Source: an uncultured Clostridia bacterium
Lineage (GTDB): Bacteria; Bacillota; Clostridia; Christensenellales; UBA1242
Direction: 5' to 3'
NCBI GenBank assembly: GCA_937914725.1
Contig: CALDMJ010000147.1
Location: forward strand, 1-21,122
DNA: 21,122 bases
The notes beneath the pieces were generated by a model. It saw only the letters and a program-made list of their open reading frames with translations, was not told the origin of the DNA and searched no databases. Position 1 is the first letter of the stretch. The number at the start of each line of letters is the position of its first letter. Shown here one piece after another: positions 1-6,946 of the stretch. A program made the translations under genes and the position numbers.

Positions 1-28
1 GAAAAAAGAAGCCACTTTCGCGACTTCT
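1..28 (-). terminator. Intrinsic terminator of the TasA-like gene
   Basis: On the minus strand a 9-bp stem (arms at 20-28 and 7-15, with G-T wobbles) closes a GAAA tetraloop and is followed by a run of six T at 7-2. It lies about 22 nt past the stop codon of the gene ending at 51. Confidence 0.85.
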
Positions 29-50
29 AAATGTTAACCATTAATTACCT

Positions 51-821
51 TTATGCAGTTTGACCAATATTTGCAATTGTAGTACCCCAAGCGGCTGTGT
101 AATTTACTTTAACAGTGTTGCCCTGATAGTTATTCAAAAGCCCTGTAGATGATGCGCTAGATGCATTGAAACCATTTGTTGCGTCACTTGTTTTGCCAGT
201 GATTTGCATATCAATTGATACCGTTTTAGCAGTTGCATTTTTGTCTGTAAAAGCAAGTTTCGCTTTATTGCTGTCAGTAAGCGTTGTTCCAATTGCTGCG
301 CTTGAGAGATAAACTGCCTTTTCAGAAGTAGCTACTCTCCAATAAAGCACCGTATCTGCAGCCTCGGCCCCGTCCTTCCCAGCGGATTGCTTTAGCGCTA
401 TCGTCATCAAACTTGACGATTTGCCTGAACCAATTGTTGCAACTATCTCAATCGTTCCGTCAGTCGAGTTTTCTTTAATACTCTCCACTTCATAATCAGT
501 TCCCCCGATATTAACGTTTGTAAAAGTCAATTTTACATACACGCCGCCCATTCCTGCAGTAGCGCCCGTACCCGTATATGTATTTTTCAGTTTAACAGTA
601 TTTGTATTTGCTGAATGCCCCGGATAAATTTTTTCGGTAGTTGCTGAACCCATATCGACTTTAAAATTATAATCAGCAAGGTCAAAAGTGATTGTGCCAG
701 TAGCGGTCTTTTTGTCAGTGAGGGCGCCAAAGGTTGTAACAAGCACCATTGCAATGCACAAAACAAAAACTATGGCAAGGGTTATAATACCCTTCATTCC
801 TTTATTAGACTTAGTTTCCAT
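51..821 (-). CDS. TasA/camelysin-like secreted protein with SipW-type signal
   Basis: 256 residues. A hydrophobic segment at about 10-32 is followed by the stretch FGALTDKKTATGTITF, which resembles the region after the hydrophobic core of TasA, CotN/camelysin and other SipW-processed exported proteins. The rest is Thr/Ser/Gly-rich, beta-type sequence with a YPGHSANTNTVKLKN stretch like the 'PG...' strand of that family, and only one Cys (in the signal region). Known members form extracellular fibres or proteases; which applies here cannot be told, and the family call rests on the N terminus. AGGGGAG lies 7 nt before ATG at 821. The gene has its own promoter and terminator, so it is probably monocistronic, although it lies downstream of the sigma/anti-sigma pair on the same strand. 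No SipW peptidase gene is in the window. It could also be an unrelated alternate-signal exported protein. Confidence 0.6.
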   Translation of the reverse strand: METKSNKGMKGIITLAIVFVLCIAMVLVTTFGALTDKKTATGTITFDLADYNFKVDMGSATTEKIYPGHSANTNTVKLKNTYTGTGATAGMGGVYVKLTFTNVNIGGTDYEVESIKENSTDGTIEIVATIGSGKSSSLMTIALKQSAGKDGAEAADTVLYWRVATSEKAVYLSSAAIGTTLTDSNKAKLAFTDKNATAKTVSIDMQITGKTSDATNGFNASSASSTGLLNNYQGNTVKVNYTAAWGTTIANIGQTA

Positions 822-858
822 AACTACACTCCCCTAACTTTCGTTATTCTCTAACATT

Positions 859-887
859 ATTTTACACAAATTGACAAAATAAGTCAA
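859..887 (-). promoter_or_regulatory. Sigma-A-type promoter for the TasA-like gene
   Basis: On the minus strand TTGACT (887-882), a 17-nt spacer and TAAAAT (864-859) sit about 38 nt before the start codon. Both boxes and the spacing fit the housekeeping consensus. No second box typical of an ECF-sigma promoter stands out. Confidence 0.75.
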
Positions 888-931
888 ACAAATTTAACAC
901 CTTTTTTATTATTTGTAGTTTTTTGACAAAA

Positions 932-952
932 TATTCCTCATTATACGGAATA
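932..952 (-). terminator. Weak hairpin after the anti-sigma gene
   Basis: A 6-bp stem TATTCC/GGAATA with a 9-nt AT-rich loop is followed on the minus strand by TTTT. It could end the sigma/anti-sigma transcript but is short and GC-poor, so read-through into the next gene is possible. Confidence 0.35.
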
Positions 953-962
953 AATTCTAGCT

Positions 963-1991
963 TTATTTAATGGCGGCGAGGATGCGAAGTTTTAAATCAA
1001 GAAGTTTTGTTTCAAAGGCAGATGTATAGGCGGTTTCGATAACTTGGCAGCGGCTTTCGTAGTCGTCGATAAGTGCGTTCAGCGCAACAACGCCATTTGC
1101 GTCGAAAGACAAATCTTGCAATACATTGTCATAGCGGGTGTTTGCGAGTGCAACATACTTTTCAAGCACGGAGCACAATTCATCCGTTTGCCCATTGTTG
1201 TAAACCAATAGGTTATATTTAATTGCGTGCAACAAGTCGAGTATTTTTTCGCAATCTGCTAAATTTTGGTCGCATTTCAAATTTAAGTCGAGTTCGGCGC
1301 GATATCCATTGATTTGCGCAGCGATTGTTTTACTAAAGTTCATCAATTCGGTTTCGTCATAATTAGCATACATTGCAATCAGTTTGTCGACGCTTTTGTT
1401 TTCGACTTTACTTTTTGCGACGTCGCATTTGTTTGCAACGGCTTTGACGAGGTCGTTTTTATTTGAAAACCTTGTTGTCAGTTGGAAATCTTTGCCGAGC
1501 GTGTCGATGACTGACGATTCGTGGACGTTTTTCGCTTTGCCGCCGATTTGCGTTGTATCTACCATTGATATGCAAACTGAGTCGCCTTTGGCGATTAATC
1601 CAAGTGATTCGGCGTCACGTACGACTGCTTTAATGGCGGTTGCGACTGAATCGCCACAATAGTCGGTGCCGAGCAGCAGTACTTGCGCTTCTTTATTGAG
1701 CGCGCGCTGCTTGATGACGGTGTCATTTTTTGCGACGAATTCGACTTTCGGGTTCATTTCGACAAGCACGTACGATTCTTGCCCTTTGGGCAACGCAAAC
1801 ACTATGCTTGAGCAAACGACTGCGAGCAAGAGGCACGCAAACACTGGCAGCGCAAGCAAGCGCCACAATTTACGCGGTTTTGATTGCTTTTCTACCATTT
1901 CGATGCCACACTCTTTGCGAATATTGTTCAAGACGACTTGATTTGGCGTAATGCTATTGATTTCCTTTTTTAGTCTACGCTTAAAGTTCAT
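963..1991 (-). CDS. RsgI-type membrane anti-sigma factor
   Basis: 342 residues: a basic cytoplasmic N terminus (1-43), one membrane segment (about 44-67), then an outside domain. Right after the membrane, residues 74-106 carry YVLVEMNPKVEF ... RALNKEAQVLL, the pattern of the juxtamembrane domain of RsgI anti-sigma factors (there typically '..INPSIE.....RV....LN.D...LL'). The remaining ~235 residues are mostly helical in appearance, with no recognisable binding module. By analogy the N terminus would hold the sigma factor at the membrane and the outer part would sense a signal. AAGGAGGGAG precedes ATG at 1991, and the start overlaps the end of the sigma gene by 11 nt, so translation is probably coupled. 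RsgI normally partners SigI, whereas here the partner is an ECF-type sigma. The ligand is unknown. Confidence 0.72.
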   Translation of the reverse strand: MNFKRRLKKEINSITPNQVVLNNIRKECGIEMVEKQSKPRKLWRLLALPVFACLLLAVVCSSIVFALPKGQESYVLVEMNPKVEFVAKNDTVIKQRALNKEAQVLLLGTDYCGDSVATAIKAVVRDAESLGLIAKGDSVCISMVDTTQIGGKAKNVHESSVIDTLGKDFQLTTRFSNKNDLVKAVANKCDVAKSKVENKSVDKLIAMYANYDETELMNFSKTIAAQINGYRAELDLNLKCDQNLADCEKILDLLHAIKYNLLVYNNGQTDELCSVLEKYVALANTRYDNVLQDLSFDANGVVALNALIDDYESRCQVIETAYTSAFETKLLDLKLRILAAIK

Positions 1992-2520
1992 AATCTCCCT
2001 CCTTGATGACTTTCTTTAATTTTTTGAGCGCTTGTTGGTAGCGCCACGTGATTGTGTTGATGTTGCTGCCGAGCATTTCGGCAATTTCTCTTCTTTTAAA
2101 ACCTTTGATTTGCGACAAGACGACGACTTCGTATTCGTCGGCGGACAAGATTTTTCTGCAGTCGTCCAAGAGGCTTGCGCACGGACGCGGGGCGGCGTTT
2201 TTGTCGCCAAGCGAGTTAATTAGTACTTCATCGTCGATGTCGGCGTGTGTTTTTTGCTTTTTCAGTATGTTGAGCGCTTTATTTTTCGCGACTGTGTATA
2301 TATAATTGATGACGTTGTAGTTGTCGACGTCGATCTTATTCATTCCTTTATATATTGCGACGAATGCTTCTTGCACGGCGTCTTCCGCGAGGGCTTTTTG
2401 TCTCAGGACGCCGTACGCGACTGAGTACAGTAGTCGGTAAGTGCTGTTGTAGAAGTCCTCAAATGCGGTGGCGTTACCATTTTGCATTGATTTTACTAGG
2501 TTGTTGAGTTTCTTTAGCAT
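1981..2520 (-). CDS. ECF-type RNA polymerase sigma factor
   Basis: 179 residues, the usual size of an ECF sigma. Region 2 lies at about 19-88 (AFEDFYNSTYRLLYSVAYG, then AEDAVQEAFVAIYKG, the -10-binding and core-binding part). Region 4 lies at about 118-172 with a helix-turn-helix at 142-163 (FKRREIAEMLGSNINTITWR). There is no region 3. It should direct RNA polymerase to a small set of promoters and is presumably held inactive by the overlapping anti-sigma gene. The start is ATG at 2520 with a modest GGA-containing site about 11 nt upstream. An ATG 7 nt further up is out of frame. The regulon cannot be read from this window; the adjacent TasA-like gene is a candidate but has a sigma-A-like promoter. 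Confidence 0.9.
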   Translation of the reverse strand: MLKKLNNLVKSMQNGNATAFEDFYNSTYRLLYSVAYGVLRQKALAEDAVQEAFVAIYKGMNKIDVDNYNVINYIYTVAKNKALNILKKQKTHADIDDEVLINSLGDKNAAPRPCASLLDDCRKILSADEYEVVVLSQIKGFKRREIAEMLGSNINTITWRYQQALKKLKKVIKEGDYEL

Positions 2521-2547
2521 ATTTCATTGTTTCCAAAAGTTTTCTAT

Positions 2548-2576
2548 ATTGTACCACCTTTTCACCTAATATACAA
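2548..2576 (-). promoter_or_regulatory. Promoter of the sigma/anti-sigma operon
   Basis: On the minus strand TTGTAT (2576-2571), a 17-nt spacer and TACAAT (2553-2548) lie about 28 nt before the sigma gene. The spacer contains two near-repeats, AGGTGAAA and AGGTGGTA, which could be a regulator site, though this is speculative. The repeat elements at 2593 and beyond lie upstream of this promoter and would not be in its mRNA. Confidence 0.55.
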
Positions 2577-2592
2577 CCCTTTCCCCCCATTT

Positions 2593-2625
2593 TGTTGGGT
2601 GCGACGGCGCACTGCCGCAGGTTTG
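2593..2625 (-). repeat. Hairpin module copy 1
   Basis: On the minus strand AACCTGCGGCAGT leads into stem GTGCG, loop CCGT, stem CGCAC (2612-2599). The same flank at 17062-17085 reads AACCTGCACCAGT and leads into GTGGC, GTTT, GCCAC. The flank is conserved while the stem differs but still pairs. Confidence 0.6.
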
Positions 2626-2649
2626 GCGAGTGGCACTATACAAACGGGA

Positions 2650-2673
2650 GTACATAGTCAACTAACTATGTAC
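2650..2673. repeat. Palindrome shared with the 17 kb repeat patch
   Basis: GTACATAGT and ACTATGTAC form a perfect 9-bp inverted repeat around a 6-nt loop. The right half plus flank (TAACTATGTAC, then a TTCATTT-like stretch) recurs at 17023-17044 in the same orientation. Confidence 0.6.
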
Positions 2674-2683
2674 CTTCATTTAA

Positions 2684-2746
2684 AATAAGCCCCGCCACTG
2701 GTGCAGATACTGGGGGGGATAGCCCCGCCGCTGTGGCTACTGCCAG
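2684..2746 (-). repeat. Hairpin module copies 2 and 3
   Basis: Two tetraloop hairpins stand side by side: GGGG-ATAG-CCCC (2715-2726) and TGGC-TACT-GCCA (2734-2745). Next to them lies the conserved octamer GCACCAGT (minus strand, 2704-2697). The pair order, GGGG hairpin then CTG then GTG/TGGC hairpin, is the same as at 13390-13425 and, in reverse complement, at 17072-17101. Confidence 0.6.
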
Positions 2747-2808
2747 TACAAGCAAATTGCCTTTTGCGCTAGCCTAAATTAAGAAAAACATTATAAATAT
2801 TGGTAAGG

Positions 2809-2903
2809 TACTTCTTCTATTGTCATTTCGACCGAAGTTGGTGACGCAGTCACCGCCGAAGCGGAGAAATCTCCCGGAAGGGGACTCACTCAATTATGAG
2901 TTA
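2809..2903 (+). mobile_element. MITE-like element, copy A (degenerate ends)
   Basis: This 95-bp element matches, in inverted orientation, the one at 16848-16940. The core TTGTCATTTCGACCGAA and the block GCGGAGAAATCTCCCGGAAG are identical in both. Between them is a hairpin GGTGAC-GCA-GTCACC (2840-2854), where the other copy has a different sequence that also pairs. Outer segments ATTTC..CCG and CGG..GAAAT can pair around it. The ends are flanked by TA but the terminal repeats are eroded compared with the other copy. No transposase is present, so any movement would depend on one elsewhere. Confidence 0.65.
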
Positions 2904-2943
2904 CTTGACAACCTTGACCGCGCCAGCACAAACAATCACTGTT

Positions 2944-3012
2944 TTACCATAAAGGACGTCCATATTCATAAAAAGCGTACAGCAAAAAATGCTGTGCGCT
3001 TTTTGTTTTCAT
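2944..3012 (-). CDS. Doubtful 22-residue ORF over a terminator
   Basis: AAAGGAG lies 6 nt before an ATG at 3012 that opens 22 codons ending in TAA. Its codons run straight through the 15-bp terminator stem at 2970-3004, so the peptide sequence is dictated by that palindrome. A stem this strong inside a real gene is unlikely. It is recorded only because the start signal is good. It may be a chance site or a tiny leader-like peptide after the collagen-like gene. Confidence 0.15.
   Translation of the reverse strand: MKTKSAQHFLLYAFYEYGRPLW
2970..3004. terminator. Bidirectional terminator after the collagen-like gene
   Basis: A 15-bp stem (2970-2984 with 2990-3004, one G-T wobble) closes an A5/T5 loop. 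T runs follow on both strands, the better one (TTTTTGTTTT) on the plus strand. It lies about 50 nt past the stop of the collagen-like gene. Confidence 0.8.
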
Positions 3013-3052
3013 TATTAACTCCTTTCATTTGTGGCGTAATTGCACGCGGCGA

Positions 3053-4585
3053 CTAGCCGTCGGTTTTGTCAAGTTTATTGATGATTATTGATACCATAGG
3101 TACGGTAAAATAAGAATTAGAAACCGTTTCTGTGATGTCAGCGCCGACGATGTAGATGCTCTTTTTTTGGACGTTGACAAGTTCATATTTTGCGCTAGTG
3201 TCGGCGACAGTGAACAGCCCTTGCCCGAATGTGTTGGTTGCAACTTCGGTTGGCGTCCACGTGTTGGTTGCTGCTAAGACGTCGTCCGTGCCGACGATGC
3301 GGAACGCGACTGCGACAAAGTCGGTTTTGTGACTAAAGTCGGCGCCCGTTTTTTTGACGTATGCGTTGGTTGAGAACGCAATCATATAGACGCCTGTTTC
3401 GGCAAACGAAATCGTGTTGTCGGTGGTATCAAGCAAAACAACTGCGCCGTTGTCTAGTTCCATTCGCGAAAGCGGTAGGCGCGCGTTACTTGCGATTTCA
3501 AGTCCGTTTTCGGGGAAAGTTTGCGGGTCGACATAACTAATGATATATGCGCCTTTTAGTTCGGCGACGCCTGTTGCGCCGCGTTCGCCAGTAGCGCCAC
3601 GCGCACCTTGCTCGCCTTTGGGTCCTACGGGTCCAACTTCGCCTTGCAGCCCTTGCGCGCCACGCTCGCCCGTGTCCCCCTTATCTCCTTTTTCACCTTT
3701 GGGCCCCGTGTCACCTTTCATCCCTAATTCCCCGGGAAAACCTTGTGCGCCACGCTCACCTTGCTCGCCTTTCTCGCCCTGTTCTCCTTTTTCGCCTTGC
3801 GGACCTGTGTCTCCTTTCTCGCCCTTTTCGCCTGTTTCGCCTTTGGCGCCCGCTATGCCTTGCTCCCCCTTTTCGCCCCGCGGACCTCGCTCACCTTGCG
3901 CACCTGTTTCACCGCGCTCGCCTCTTTCTCCTTGAATACCTTGCGCACCCGTATCGCCTTTGTCACCTTTTGCACCTGTTTCACCGCGCTCTCCTTTTTC
4001 GCCGCGCGCTCCAGTGTCGCCCTTTTCCCCGCGTTCGCCCGTTGCGCCTTGCGCGCCTGTCGCACCGTCAAAGCCGCGCGGGATTTGGAAATCAAAATAA
4101 TGGACGCCGTCTTTAAATCGGTCGACGACTTCCGCCTCATCTTCGGACGGCATTGTTTGCACTGTGCCTGCGCGGATAATGTCATTTTTGCCGCGCGGAA
4201 TATAAAAGTCAAGATACGTTGTATTCCCGTCTGTTTCAGGAACGACGCGGGCGTCAATTTCAGGTTCGGTCGTAATCGTATTGCGCGCGACGACATTTGT
4301 GCCGGCTGCCCCCGTTGCGCCCGTTGCACCAGTGACTCCCGTTGCGCCTGTTGCGCCAGTTACCCCTTGAATGCCTTGCGCACCTGTTGCCCCAGTTGCG
4401 CCGCGCAAACCTTGTTCCCCGCGCTCCCCCGTTGCACCGCGCTCCCCAGTAGCCCCCGTCGCGCCCGTTGGACCCGTCGCGCCGTGCAATTTTTGTATGC
4501 GTTTTATCGGGTATGTTTCTCTATCACTAAAACCGCCAAACGCCCCGCCGCTGCAACCGCATCCACACTGAAAAATGTTATCCAT
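3053..4585 (-). CDS. Collagen-like (Gly-X-Y) protein with BclA/C1q-like head
   Basis: 510 residues. The N terminus is Cys/Gly-rich (QCGCGCSGG at 6-14) without a signal peptide. A first Gly-X-Y run spans 35-96, and a second, charged GEKGD/GERGE run spans about 171-340. Between them (97-170) lie two related modules ending YLDFYIPRG and YFDFQIPRG. The C-terminal 170 residues are non-repetitive beta-type sequence (SFAETGVYMIAF, SNSYFTVPMVSIII) like the trimerising heads of BclA-type exosporium proteins. This suggests a trimeric filament on a spore or cell surface, but sporulation is not proven here. The start is ATG at 4585, because AGGAG lies 5 nt before it; the in-frame GTG 15 nt upstream would place AGGAG inside the gene. 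Base composition is markedly more GC-rich than in neighbours, largely from Gly, Ala and Arg codons. Confidence 0.85.
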   Translation of the reverse strand: MDNIFQCGCGCSGGAFGGFSDRETYPIKRIQKLHGATGPTGATGATGERGATGERGEQGLRGATGATGAQGIQGVTGATGATGVTGATGATGAAGTNVVARNTITTEPEIDARVVPETDGNTTYLDFYIPRGKNDIIRAGTVQTMPSEDEAEVVDRFKDGVHYFDFQIPRGFDGATGAQGATGERGEKGDTGARGEKGERGETGAKGDKGDTGAQGIQGERGERGETGAQGERGPRGEKGEQGIAGAKGETGEKGEKGDTGPQGEKGEQGEKGEQGERGAQGFPGELGMKGDTGPKGEKGDKGDTGERGAQGLQGEVGPVGPKGEQGARGATGERGATGVAELKGAYIISYVDPQTFPENGLEIASNARLPLSRMELDNGAVVLLDTTDNTISFAETGVYMIAFSTNAYVKKTGADFSHKTDFVAVAFRIVGTDDVLAATNTWTPTEVATNTFGQGLFTVADTSAKYELVNVQKKSIYIVGADITETVSNSYFTVPMVSIIINKLDKTDG

Positions 4586-4719
4586 ATTGTCTCCTGTCAC
4601 ATATAATGTATCTATTCCATTTTATTACACCCACCCGCGCTTTGTTACTGCGCCCGCCCCACCCTTGCATCAGTCCACACGCCAACGCGGCACTTATTTC
4701 ATATAATTATAATACTAAA

Positions 4720-4752
4720 ACAAAAAAATAGAAAGAAACATTAATTTCTTTC
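4720..4752 (-). terminator. Weak terminator after rsmA
   Basis: GAAAGAAA and TTTCTTTC pair over 8 bp (4731-4738 with 4745-4752), and on the minus strand a TATTTTTTT run follows. The stem is AT-rich, so it is probably only partly effective. Confidence 0.45.
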
Positions 4753-4807
4753 CTTTGTGTTTTAAATTGCATTATTTCAGCTTTTGTATAAACATTATTT
4801 GCATCAT

Positions 4808-5629
4808 CTAGTTTTTTTCGTTTAAGTGGTTTTCGACGGCGACGGAAAGTTTGATGTAGTCGTCGACGGACAAATTTTCGCCGCGTACTTGGTTTTTCAG
4901 TCCTGCGGCGGCAATGATTTGTTCGACTTCCACTTTTTCAAAGTCAAAGCCCATTTGTAAGCAGTTGTTTAGTGTTTTTCGACGCCACATAAATGCGGCT
5001 TTCACAACTTTTGCAAACATTTCGCGGTTTGGTATGTTGTATTTATTAAAGTTTATTTTCAAATTGACTACCGCGCTATCGACGTTTGGTTGCGGGAAAA
5101 ACATATTGCGGTTGACAATTCTTGTGACCGATATGTCACACATACTTTGCAGCATAACACTGACGGCGCCGTATTCCTTGTTACTTTCGTTTGCGGCGAA
5201 GCGCTCCGCGACCTCTTTTTGAACCATTAATGTCATTGAAGAAATGTTGAATTTTTCTTCAAGCAAACGAAAAATGATTGGCGTTGTAATATAATATGGC
5301 AAGTTTGCAACTACTGCATACGTTTTATCAAAGTGCGACTCAATTTCCTCACTATCAATGCGCATAAAGTCGCCAAAGATAAATTCAACATTAGGATGAT
5401 TGACGCGTACGAGTTCAAGATATGGTTTCAAGTCTTTGTCAATTTCTATTGAAACAACCTTTTCAGCTTTTTCCGCCAAAACTTCGGTAAGCGCGCCTGC
5501 CCCAGCGCCGATTTCCAAAACCTGAGTTTGCGCGTCGACGCCCGCGTCGTCTGCGATAGCGTTCAGCAAATTCTTGTCACTGATAAAGTTTTGCCCAAAT
5601 TTTTTCTTGAAATCAAAATTAGTAATCAT
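4808..5629 (-). CDS. rsmA: 16S rRNA dimethyladenosine transferase RsmA (KsgA)
   Basis: 273 residues, normal for the family. It dimethylates two adjacent adenosines near the 3' end of 16S rRNA late in 30S assembly, using S-adenosylmethionine. FGQNF at 11-15 is the family's N-terminal signature. The SAM-binding loop EIGAGAGALTE is at 39-49, the acidic motif IEID at 61-64, the catalytic NLPYY at 109-113, and QPNVDSAV is the downstream family motif. The start is ATG at 5629 (AAGGA 6 nt upstream). An in-frame TTG 30 nt further up has no comparable site. The ATG overlaps the TGA of the preceding methyltransferase gene as ATGA, so translation is probably coupled. It is last in the MBG lipoprotein-ung-methyltransferase-rsmA run. 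Confidence 0.95.
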   Translation of the reverse strand: MITNFDFKKKFGQNFISDKNLLNAIADDAGVDAQTQVLEIGAGAGALTEVLAEKAEKVVSIEIDKDLKPYLELVRVNHPNVEFIFGDFMRIDSEEIESHFDKTYAVVANLPYYITTPIIFRLLEEKFNISSMTLMVQKEVAERFAANESNKEYGAVSVMLQSMCDISVTRIVNRNMFFPQPNVDSAVVNLKINFNKYNIPNREMFAKVVKAAFMWRRKTLNNCLQMGFDFEKVEVEQIIAAAGLKNQVRGENLSVDDYIKLSVAVENHLNEKN

Positions 5630-6243
5630 AACTTTTCCTTTTCTTTGATTGCTTTGCAAATGACGTAACCTTTGTGCTTATCCAAAACTTCACAATTTTC
5701 GTATATGCTGGCAATTTTTTTCATATATGTTTCAGCGCCTTGTTTTTTACGTAATACTGCATAAAATGCCCCGTTATCCCGCAATTTTTGGTAGCTTTCC
5801 TCAAAAAATTGAAACAATATAGCGTTGCCGACGCGAATTGGCGGGTTTGTGATGACAAAGTCATAGTCGCATTTTTCAATGGCTTTTGCGACATCCGAAA
5901 CTACCACATTTGCGCTAATTCCGTTAAGTGCAATATTGTCTTTTGTGAGTGCGACTGCTCTTTCATTGACGTCACACGCGGTCATTTGCACGTCGCAATT
6001 TTTTGACAAAATGACGGTGATTGTGCCATACCCGCACCCGAGGTCAAGTCCTGCACCTGTTGGGTGTTCCATTTCAATAACCGTTTTCAGCAAAAACAAA
6101 GTTCCGTCGTCAAGTTTACTTTTTGAAAACACGCCGTCTTGCGACTTAAATTTGTAAGTTTGTCCAAAAAAATCTTCCGTTATCAAATGCTCTTTATGTT
6201 CGCGATTATCATTTGTGAAATAGTGATTGAATTGTTTTTCCAT
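5626..6243 (-). CDS. RsmC-like class I SAM methyltransferase
   Basis: 205 residues. The SAM-binding motif DLGCGYG is at 67-73, the acidic motif II DVNERAV at 91-97, and TNPPIRVG at 132-139 is the NPP motif of methyltransferases acting on exocyclic amino groups of bases. The size and HYFTNDNREHKEHL N terminus match the Gram-positive RsmC/YbxB-type group ('HYY..NP....E...'). The likely reaction is guanine-N2 methylation of rRNA, but the exact site is not shown by the sequence. It starts at ATG 6243 in a TAATG junction with ung and ends in an ATGA junction with rsmA, so the three genes are very probably one transcript. Confidence 0.85.
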   Translation of the reverse strand: MEKQFNHYFTNDNREHKEHLITEDFFGQTYKFKSQDGVFSKSKLDDGTLFLLKTVIEMEHPTGAGLDLGCGYGTITVILSKNCDVQMTACDVNERAVALTKDNIALNGISANVVVSDVAKAIEKCDYDFVITNPPIRVGNAILFQFFEESYQKLRDNGAFYAVLRKKQGAETYMKKIASIYENCEVLDKHKGYVICKAIKEKEKL

Positions 6244-6926
6244 TATTTGTCCTTTATATTCTCAATTTGCCAGTCAATTGGCGTTTTGCCGAGTTGTTTC
6301 AAAATTTCATTTGTTTTTGAAAAATGTTTGCATCCAAAAAATCCGTTGCTTGCTGAAAGTGGGCTTGGGTGCGCGGCGGTCAAAACAAAGTGTTTTGATG
6401 TGTCGATGTTTTTCGCAAGCGCTTTTGCGTTATTGCCCCACAATAGAAAAATAACGGGGTCGTCGCGCTGATTTAATAATTCCAAAACCTTGCCAACAAT
6501 GTTTTCCCAACCCATTCCTTGGTGTGAGTTCGCTTGTCCTTGTCGGACAGTCAGCACACTGTTTAGCAATAACACACCTTGCTTTGCCCACTTTGTCAAA
6601 TCGCCGTTGTCGGGTATATAGCACCCACAATCGTCGCGCAACTCTTTATATATGTTTTGCAAACTTCGCGGAATTTCTACATCGGGTTGCACCGAAAAGC
6701 AAAGCCCGTTTGCTTGATTTGGCTGATGGTAGGGGTCTTGCCCAATTATGACAACTTTGACGTCGTTATACGGCACGCAATTTAGCGCGTTAAAGACATT
6801 TTCAGGCTTCGGGTAAATGATGTGACTTTGGTATTCCATTGTCAAAAAACGCGTTAATTTTTTGTAGTATTCTTTGTTAAACTCGTCTTTCAAAAGTTCA
6901 AACCACGATTGTCTTATTGGAAACAT
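6243..6926 (-). CDS. ung: Uracil-DNA glycosylase (family 1)
   Basis: 227 residues, full length for family 1 UDG. It cuts uracil from DNA to start base-excision repair. The water-activating motif GQDPYH is at 62-67 (catalytic Asp64), LLLNSVLTV at 119-127 holds the uracil-recognition Asn, and the minor-groove motif HPSPLS is at 186-191 (catalytic His186). GAGGAG lies 5 nt before ATG at 6926. It starts 20 nt after the stop of the giant MBG lipoprotein gene, with no terminator or clear promoter between, so it may share that transcript or have a promoter within the lipoprotein's 3' end. Confidence 0.97.
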   Translation of the reverse strand: MFPIRQSWFELLKDEFNKEYYKKLTRFLTMEYQSHIIYPKPENVFNALNCVPYNDVKVVIIGQDPYHQPNQANGLCFSVQPDVEIPRSLQNIYKELRDDCGCYIPDNGDLTKWAKQGVLLLNSVLTVRQGQANSHQGMGWENIVGKVLELLNQRDDPVIFLLWGNNAKALAKNIDTSKHFVLTAAHPSPLSASNGFFGCKHFSKTNEILKQLGKTPIDWQIENIKDK

Positions 6927-6946
6927 TTTTTCTCCTCAGTATAATT

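Larger units (their letters stand above)
2577..3052. repeat. Gene-free stretch built of repeats and hairpins
   Basis: No credible gene lies here. From left to right it holds a hairpin module (2593-2625), a palindrome (2650-2673), a second hairpin module (2684-2746), a MITE-like element (2809-2903) and a bidirectional terminator (2970-3004). An open frame at 2820-3056 on the plus strand merely translates the MITE and terminator. Several pieces recur at 13383-13460 and 16848-17388. Confidence 0.75.

Noticed and set aside
2820..3056. Plus-strand 78-codon open frame
   Set aside because: It translates the MITE-like element and then the terminator stem, has no ribosome site and no family resemblance.
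4586..4600. GTG start at 4600 for the collagen-like protein
   Set aside because: AGGAG would then lie inside the coding sequence; ATG at 4585 is placed correctly behind it.
3540..4606. Long Pro/Ser- or Cys/Phe-rich open frames opposite the collagen-like gene
   Set aside because: These are mirror frames created by the Gly-X-Y codon periodicity; the minus-strand gene has the ribosome site and recognisable domains.
4600..4625. Sporulation sigma-G promoter before the collagen-like gene
   Set aside because: The CATTATA -10-like box is present but no matching -35 sits at the right distance; kept only as a remark.
5630..5659. TTG start at 5659 for rsmA
   Set aside because: There is no ribosome site before it, and ATG 5629 has AAGGA and matches the family N terminus.
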